Shown here piece after piece: positions 34,625-37,020 of a stretch of 37,020 nucleotides of DNA (position 1 is its first letter; each line of letters opens with the position of its first letter). Source of the DNA: Segetibacter aerophilus (GTDB lineage Bacteria; Bacteroidota; Bacteroidia; Chitinophagales; Chitinophagaceae); the NCBI RefSeq assembly GCF_007991655.1, contig NZ_BJYT01000035.1, positions 1 to 37,020 of the forward strand. Reading direction: 5' to 3'. The translations under genes were made by a program, and so were the position numbers. The notes beneath the pieces were generated by a model. It saw only the letters and a list, made by a program, of their open reading frames with translations, did no database searches and was not told the origin of the DNA.

Positions 34625-35407
34625 ATGGCAAAACGTACAACCAAAAAGAAAAAGACGGGAAATAAATGGTGGATTTTTGTTCCTGTTATTTTGGTCGGCG
34701 TAAGTTCTCTTATCTATATATGGTACAAAGTCGGGAGAATAAATCATGCAAAATTTGTTCGTTACCCGGCCTTCGGAATCGATATTCCTGATAGCTACGA
34801 AATCCACGGAATAGATGTAAGCAAATACCAGAATTATATCGACTGGCCCTCGGTAAAAGAAATGAAGGTGCATGACGTGCGCATAGGTTTTGCCTTTATA
34901 AAAGCAACCGAGGGTCTCGGAAATACCGACCGCCTGTTCAAACGCAACTGGAAAAAGACAAAGGAAGCCGGGGTTATCCGGGGCGCATACCATTTTTTTC
35001 TGGCTACAAAGAGTGGCAAGGTGCAGGCGAAGAATTTTATCAGTAGTGTAAGTCTTGAGCCCGGGGATCTGCCTCCCGTGTTAGACATAGAGCAACTGTA
35101 CGGTGTGAAACCCGAGAAAATGCGCAAAGAAGTTCAAGACTGGCTTACGATCGTAGAAGATTATTATAAAGTAAAGCCAATCATTTATACGTACGTGAAT
35201 TTTTACTCAAACTACATGGCCGGCCAGTTCGATGACTATCCCTTATGGGCCGCACATTACCTGGAAAAAGATAAACCTCGCATCAACCGCCCTTGGATCT
35301 TCTGGCAACACAGCGAAAGAGGAAGGGTAAACGGAATTACCATGCCTGTTGATTTCAATGTTTTTAATGGAGATAGTGTGGATTTCGAAAACCTGCTCGT
35401 TAAGTAA
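34625..35407 (+). CDS. GH25 lysozyme-type muramidase, membrane-anchored
   Basis: A 260-aa protein. The N-terminal Lys/Arg-rich start (MAKRTTKKKKTGNK) precedes one membrane helix (WWIFVPVILVGVSSLIYIWY), and the rest is a GH25 barrel. HGIDVSKYQNYIDW begins it and AFIKATEGLG, GAYHFFL, PPVLDIEQ (catalytic Asp-x-Glu) and IIYTYVNFYSNYM follow, with WQHSERGRVNGI near the end. GH25 enzymes cut beta-1,4 bonds between N-acetylmuramic acid and N-acetylglucosamine in peptidoglycan. The catalytic part likely faces the periplasm, anchored to the inner membrane, for wall remodelling rather than lysis. ATG 34625 fits the usual length. Confidence 0.9.
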   Translation: MAKRTTKKKKTGNKWWIFVPVILVGVSSLIYIWYKVGRINHAKFVRYPAFGIDIPDSYEIHGIDVSKYQNYIDWPSVKEMKVHDVRIGFAFIKATEGLGNTDRLFKRNWKKTKEAGVIRGAYHFFLATKSGKVQAKNFISSVSLEPGDLPPVLDIEQLYGVKPEKMRKEVQDWLTIVEDYYKVKPIIYTYVNFYSNYMAGQFDDYPLWAAHYLEKDKPRINRPWIFWQHSERGRVNGITMPVDFNVFNGDSVDFENLLVK

Positions 35408-35453
35408 AACGACGACTTACGCCGTAACTTTACAAAGAGACAAATATTTTTAG

Positions 35454-35675
35454 ATGGAACCGGAAATGGTTGCTTTTTTAAGACGCATTGGTAAAAGCCT
35501 CACGATCGCTTTTTGCTGGCTTGCTATTACTGCTACGGCCGCTATAAAAGGTGACAATGCTTTTATCGGTGACCACATCAACCTGGGCAACATTTTGTTT
35601 TATGTGTGGCTCGTAATTAGCATCATCATTCTTATTATCATCTACAAAAGAATGTGGTTTTCAAAGAGTGATTAA
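35454..35675 (+). CDS. Small hypothetical membrane protein (73 aa)
   Basis: A 73-aa protein with two predicted membrane helices (about 15-31, IAFCWLAITATAAI, and about 45-65, ILFYVWLVISIIILIII) and a short cytoplasmic tail KRMWFSKSD. It begins 46 bp after the GH25 stop on the same strand, so it may be co-transcribed. No family recognised. Confidence 0.65.
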   Translation: MEPEMVAFLRRIGKSLTIAFCWLAITATAAIKGDNAFIGDHINLGNILFYVWLVISIIILIIIYKRMWFSKSD

Positions 35676-35679
35676 ACGC

Positions 35680-36129
35680 CTAGCTACTATGGTCTGATAC
35701 AATCACCCAACCGTTCTTGATCTTTCTGAAGAGCAAAGTAAAATAACCTTCCAGATCGCCTATTGATCTTTTTAAGGCCCATTTTCCTGTTACGTAATAA
35801 TATTCGGGCGAGAGCTTTTTCAACTGCAACAAATCAAAGCGAAGCTTACCCATGGCAGCTGTGTCGGGATAACCTTTCTTATAATTTTCGAGTGTAGTCT
35901 TGTAACCCCATTTTGGACCATTCTTTCCAATAAACATAAGGCTATCGCTTTGCCAATAGCCTTTCATGTATTCTTCAATATTGCCGCTGTTCCAACCTTT
36001 AATCTGTTTTTCGAGCACTTGTTGTATGGCCTGCTCATCACGTTGAGCAAGCGCCGTAAATGGCAAAGCAGTAATCAGTATGAGATAAAATATTTTTTGA
36101 GAAAGCGTTCTGAGCCAGCTTGTTTTCAT
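35680..36129 (-). CDS. Secreted NTF2-like (DUF4440/SnoaL-type) protein
   Basis: A 149-aa exported protein: signal peptide (KTSWLRTLSQKIFYLILITALPFTALAQ) and a cone-shaped NTF2-like domain (EQAIQQVLEKQIKGWNSGNIEEYMKGYW, DSLMFIGKNGPKWGY, YYVTGKWALKRSIGDLEGYFTLLFRKIKNGWVIVSDHSS). The closing W-x-I-V-x-D-H motif is typical of DUF4440. Such domains bind small ligands or have isomerase-like activity; the role is unknown here. ATG 36129 is chosen since it opens directly on the signal peptide; the frame from 36156 adds nine unneeded residues. Confidence 0.85.
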   Translation of the reverse strand: MKTSWLRTLSQKIFYLILITALPFTALAQRDEQAIQQVLEKQIKGWNSGNIEEYMKGYWQSDSLMFIGKNGPKWGYKTTLENYKKGYPDTAAMGKLRFDLLQLKKLSPEYYYVTGKWALKRSIGDLEGYFTLLFRKIKNGWVIVSDHSS

Positions 36130-36189
36130 GCCCTTGTTTTTTGTAAATACGATCACACAATGTAATGCTGTAAGTACTAATTTTAAAAA

Positions 36190-36798
36190 ATGGATTACCT
36201 ACTTCACTTGCAGAAAGACAAAAAACTCGCAAAAATCTTAACTGAGCAGTTACCCCTTTTGCAAATGCGCCAGAACGTACCACTAAGGTTAATGGCAAGT
36301 ATAATGAGCCAGCAACTAAGCACCAAAGTTGCCAAAGTGATTTACAAACGTTTTCTTGAAATTTATCATGGAGAGGAGCCAGATCCACAACAAGTGCTTG
36401 ACACTCCGTATGAAACATTGCGGGCTATTGGCCTTTCTAATGCCAAAGTCAACTATGTACAAAATGTAGCCAGGTTCTGCCTTGAGCACGAAATAACTGA
36501 CGCTAAACTTTTGTCTTTAAGCAACGAGGAGATTATTGAGCTGCTTACACAAATAAAAGGCGTAGGTAAATGGACGGTTGAGATGCTGCTCATGTTTACA
36601 CTTGGTCGCGAAGATGTTTTTGCAGTTGACGACCTGGGTATTCAACAAGCGATGGTGAAGGTGTATAAAATACCAACTGAAGATATAAAAGCAGTTAAGG
36701 AAAAAATGCTCAAAATATCTTCAAAGTGGTCGCCTTACCGCACCTATGCCTGCCTGCATCTTTGGAACTGGAAGGATACGTCCGTGGTTGTTGAGTAG
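36190..36798 (+). CDS. DNA-3-methyladenine glycosylase II-type (AlkA-like, HhH-GPD)
   Basis: A 202-aa DNA repair enzyme. It has the HhH-GPD core: LMASIMSQQLSTKVAKVIYKRF, LRAIGLSNAKVNYVQNVARF, the helix-hairpin-helix LTQIKGVGKWTVEML and the catalytic Asp in FAVDDLGIQ (Asp148). It has no FCL iron-sulfur loop after the core, unlike Nth/MutY. The enzyme removes alkylated purines from DNA by cleaving the N-glycosidic bond. At 202 aa it is shorter than E. coli AlkA (282 aa), lacking the N-terminal domain, as many Bacteroidota homologues do. The gene has no adjacent Ada-like partner. It is divergent from the NTF2-like gene with a 60-bp intergenic region. Confidence 0.9.
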   Translation: MDYLLHLQKDKKLAKILTEQLPLLQMRQNVPLRLMASIMSQQLSTKVAKVIYKRFLEIYHGEEPDPQQVLDTPYETLRAIGLSNAKVNYVQNVARFCLEHEITDAKLLSLSNEEIIELLTQIKGVGKWTVEMLLMFTLGREDVFAVDDLGIQQAMVKVYKIPTEDIKAVKEKMLKISSKWSPYRTYACLHLWNWKDTSVVVE

Positions 36799-37020
36799 GT
36801 GGTGAAGGACGTAGCGCCTTAATGCCTTAAAAATATTCCTACCTCTTATAACTTTTGAAAGCCAAAAGTAAATGTGCATGAAATTCTAATACTGAAACCA
36901 AAGCAGCACACCTGCTTAACAAGGAATAAAGAAAGTGACAAGCTGCACCTAAGACTTTTTGTAAAAAGAAACTACCTAGACATAGGCAAGTATGCATGCA
37001 TCTGTTCTTTAATTTTTATT

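Noticed and set aside
34416-34703. Plus-strand 95-codon frame before the GH25 gene
   Set aside because: It overlaps the clear GH25 start in another frame, and its second half is just the shifted reading of the GH25 signal region.
1-37020. CRISPR arrays, rRNA genes, complete insertion sequences or transposase genes
   Set aside because: No regularly spaced direct repeats, no rRNA-like sequence and no transposase or integrase motif was found on reading both strands.

Overview
The window looks like a chromosomal stretch of a Bacteroidota bacterium, most likely family Chitinophagaceae or a close relative. The signs are a Bacteroidota-type ECF sigma factor, a secreted PKD protein with a T9SS-like C-terminal module, a BamA/TamA-like barrel, DUF4230, DUF481 and GHL10 proteins, a cyanophycinase, and PAS-rich histidine kinases with stand-alone receiver proteins. 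The family assignment is inferred from gene content only.

Region 1 (1 to about 6100) is the right-hand end of an integrated element. It ends exactly at a 3' half tRNA-Pro(UGG) gene (6052-6097) with no 5' half next to it, which is the usual scar (attR) of integration into a tRNA gene. The element continues past the left edge, and no integrase is visible. It carries the tail of an unknown gene, an ECF sigma factor, a frameshifted coiled-coil/membrane protein, small unknown ORFs, a truncated DUF4238 gene, and next to the att site an unknown 218-aa protein followed by an 818-aa SF2 helicase-like ATPase. That last pair is the best candidate for an undescribed cargo system, possibly defence, but the function is inference.

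Region 2 (6.4-14.97 kb) is a signalling neighbourhood: a frameshifted PAS histidine kinase, an orphan cyanophycinase, a large multi-PAS/GAF histidine kinase that is also frameshifted, a receiver-domain remnant, an intact receiver protein whose phospho-acceptor Asp is Glu, a stand-alone CheB with a zinc-ribbon-like tail, degenerate coding remnants, and a voltage-gated-type potassium channel. Three genes in the window (about 1385, 6818 and 11505) can each be restored by adding one base, so either small deletions have accumulated here or the assembly has systematic single-base errors.

Region 3 (15-23.7 kb) holds a luciferase-like flavin oxidoreductase and envelope or unknown proteins: DUF4230, a PKD protein, a BamA-like barrel, DUF481 and a beta-propeller-like lipoprotein.

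Region 4 (24-28.4 kb) is a likely operon of SDR dehydrogenase, fumarylacetoacetate-hydrolase-family enzyme, a second SDR and a secreted GH20 hexosaminidase. It resembles part of the non-phosphorylated oxidative L-fucose pathway combined with glycan cleavage; the lactonase, dehydratase and permease are not here. It ends at a strong bidirectional terminator.

Region 5 (28.4-36.8 kb) is mostly single genes: DUF4188, transglutaminase-like, SGNH hydrolase, GHL10 glycoside hydrolase, MarR regulator, radical SAM/SPASM protein, GH25 lysozyme, an NTF2-like protein and an AlkA-type DNA glycosylase. A 20-bp imperfect repeat occurs five times between genes from 16.8 to 34.4 kb.
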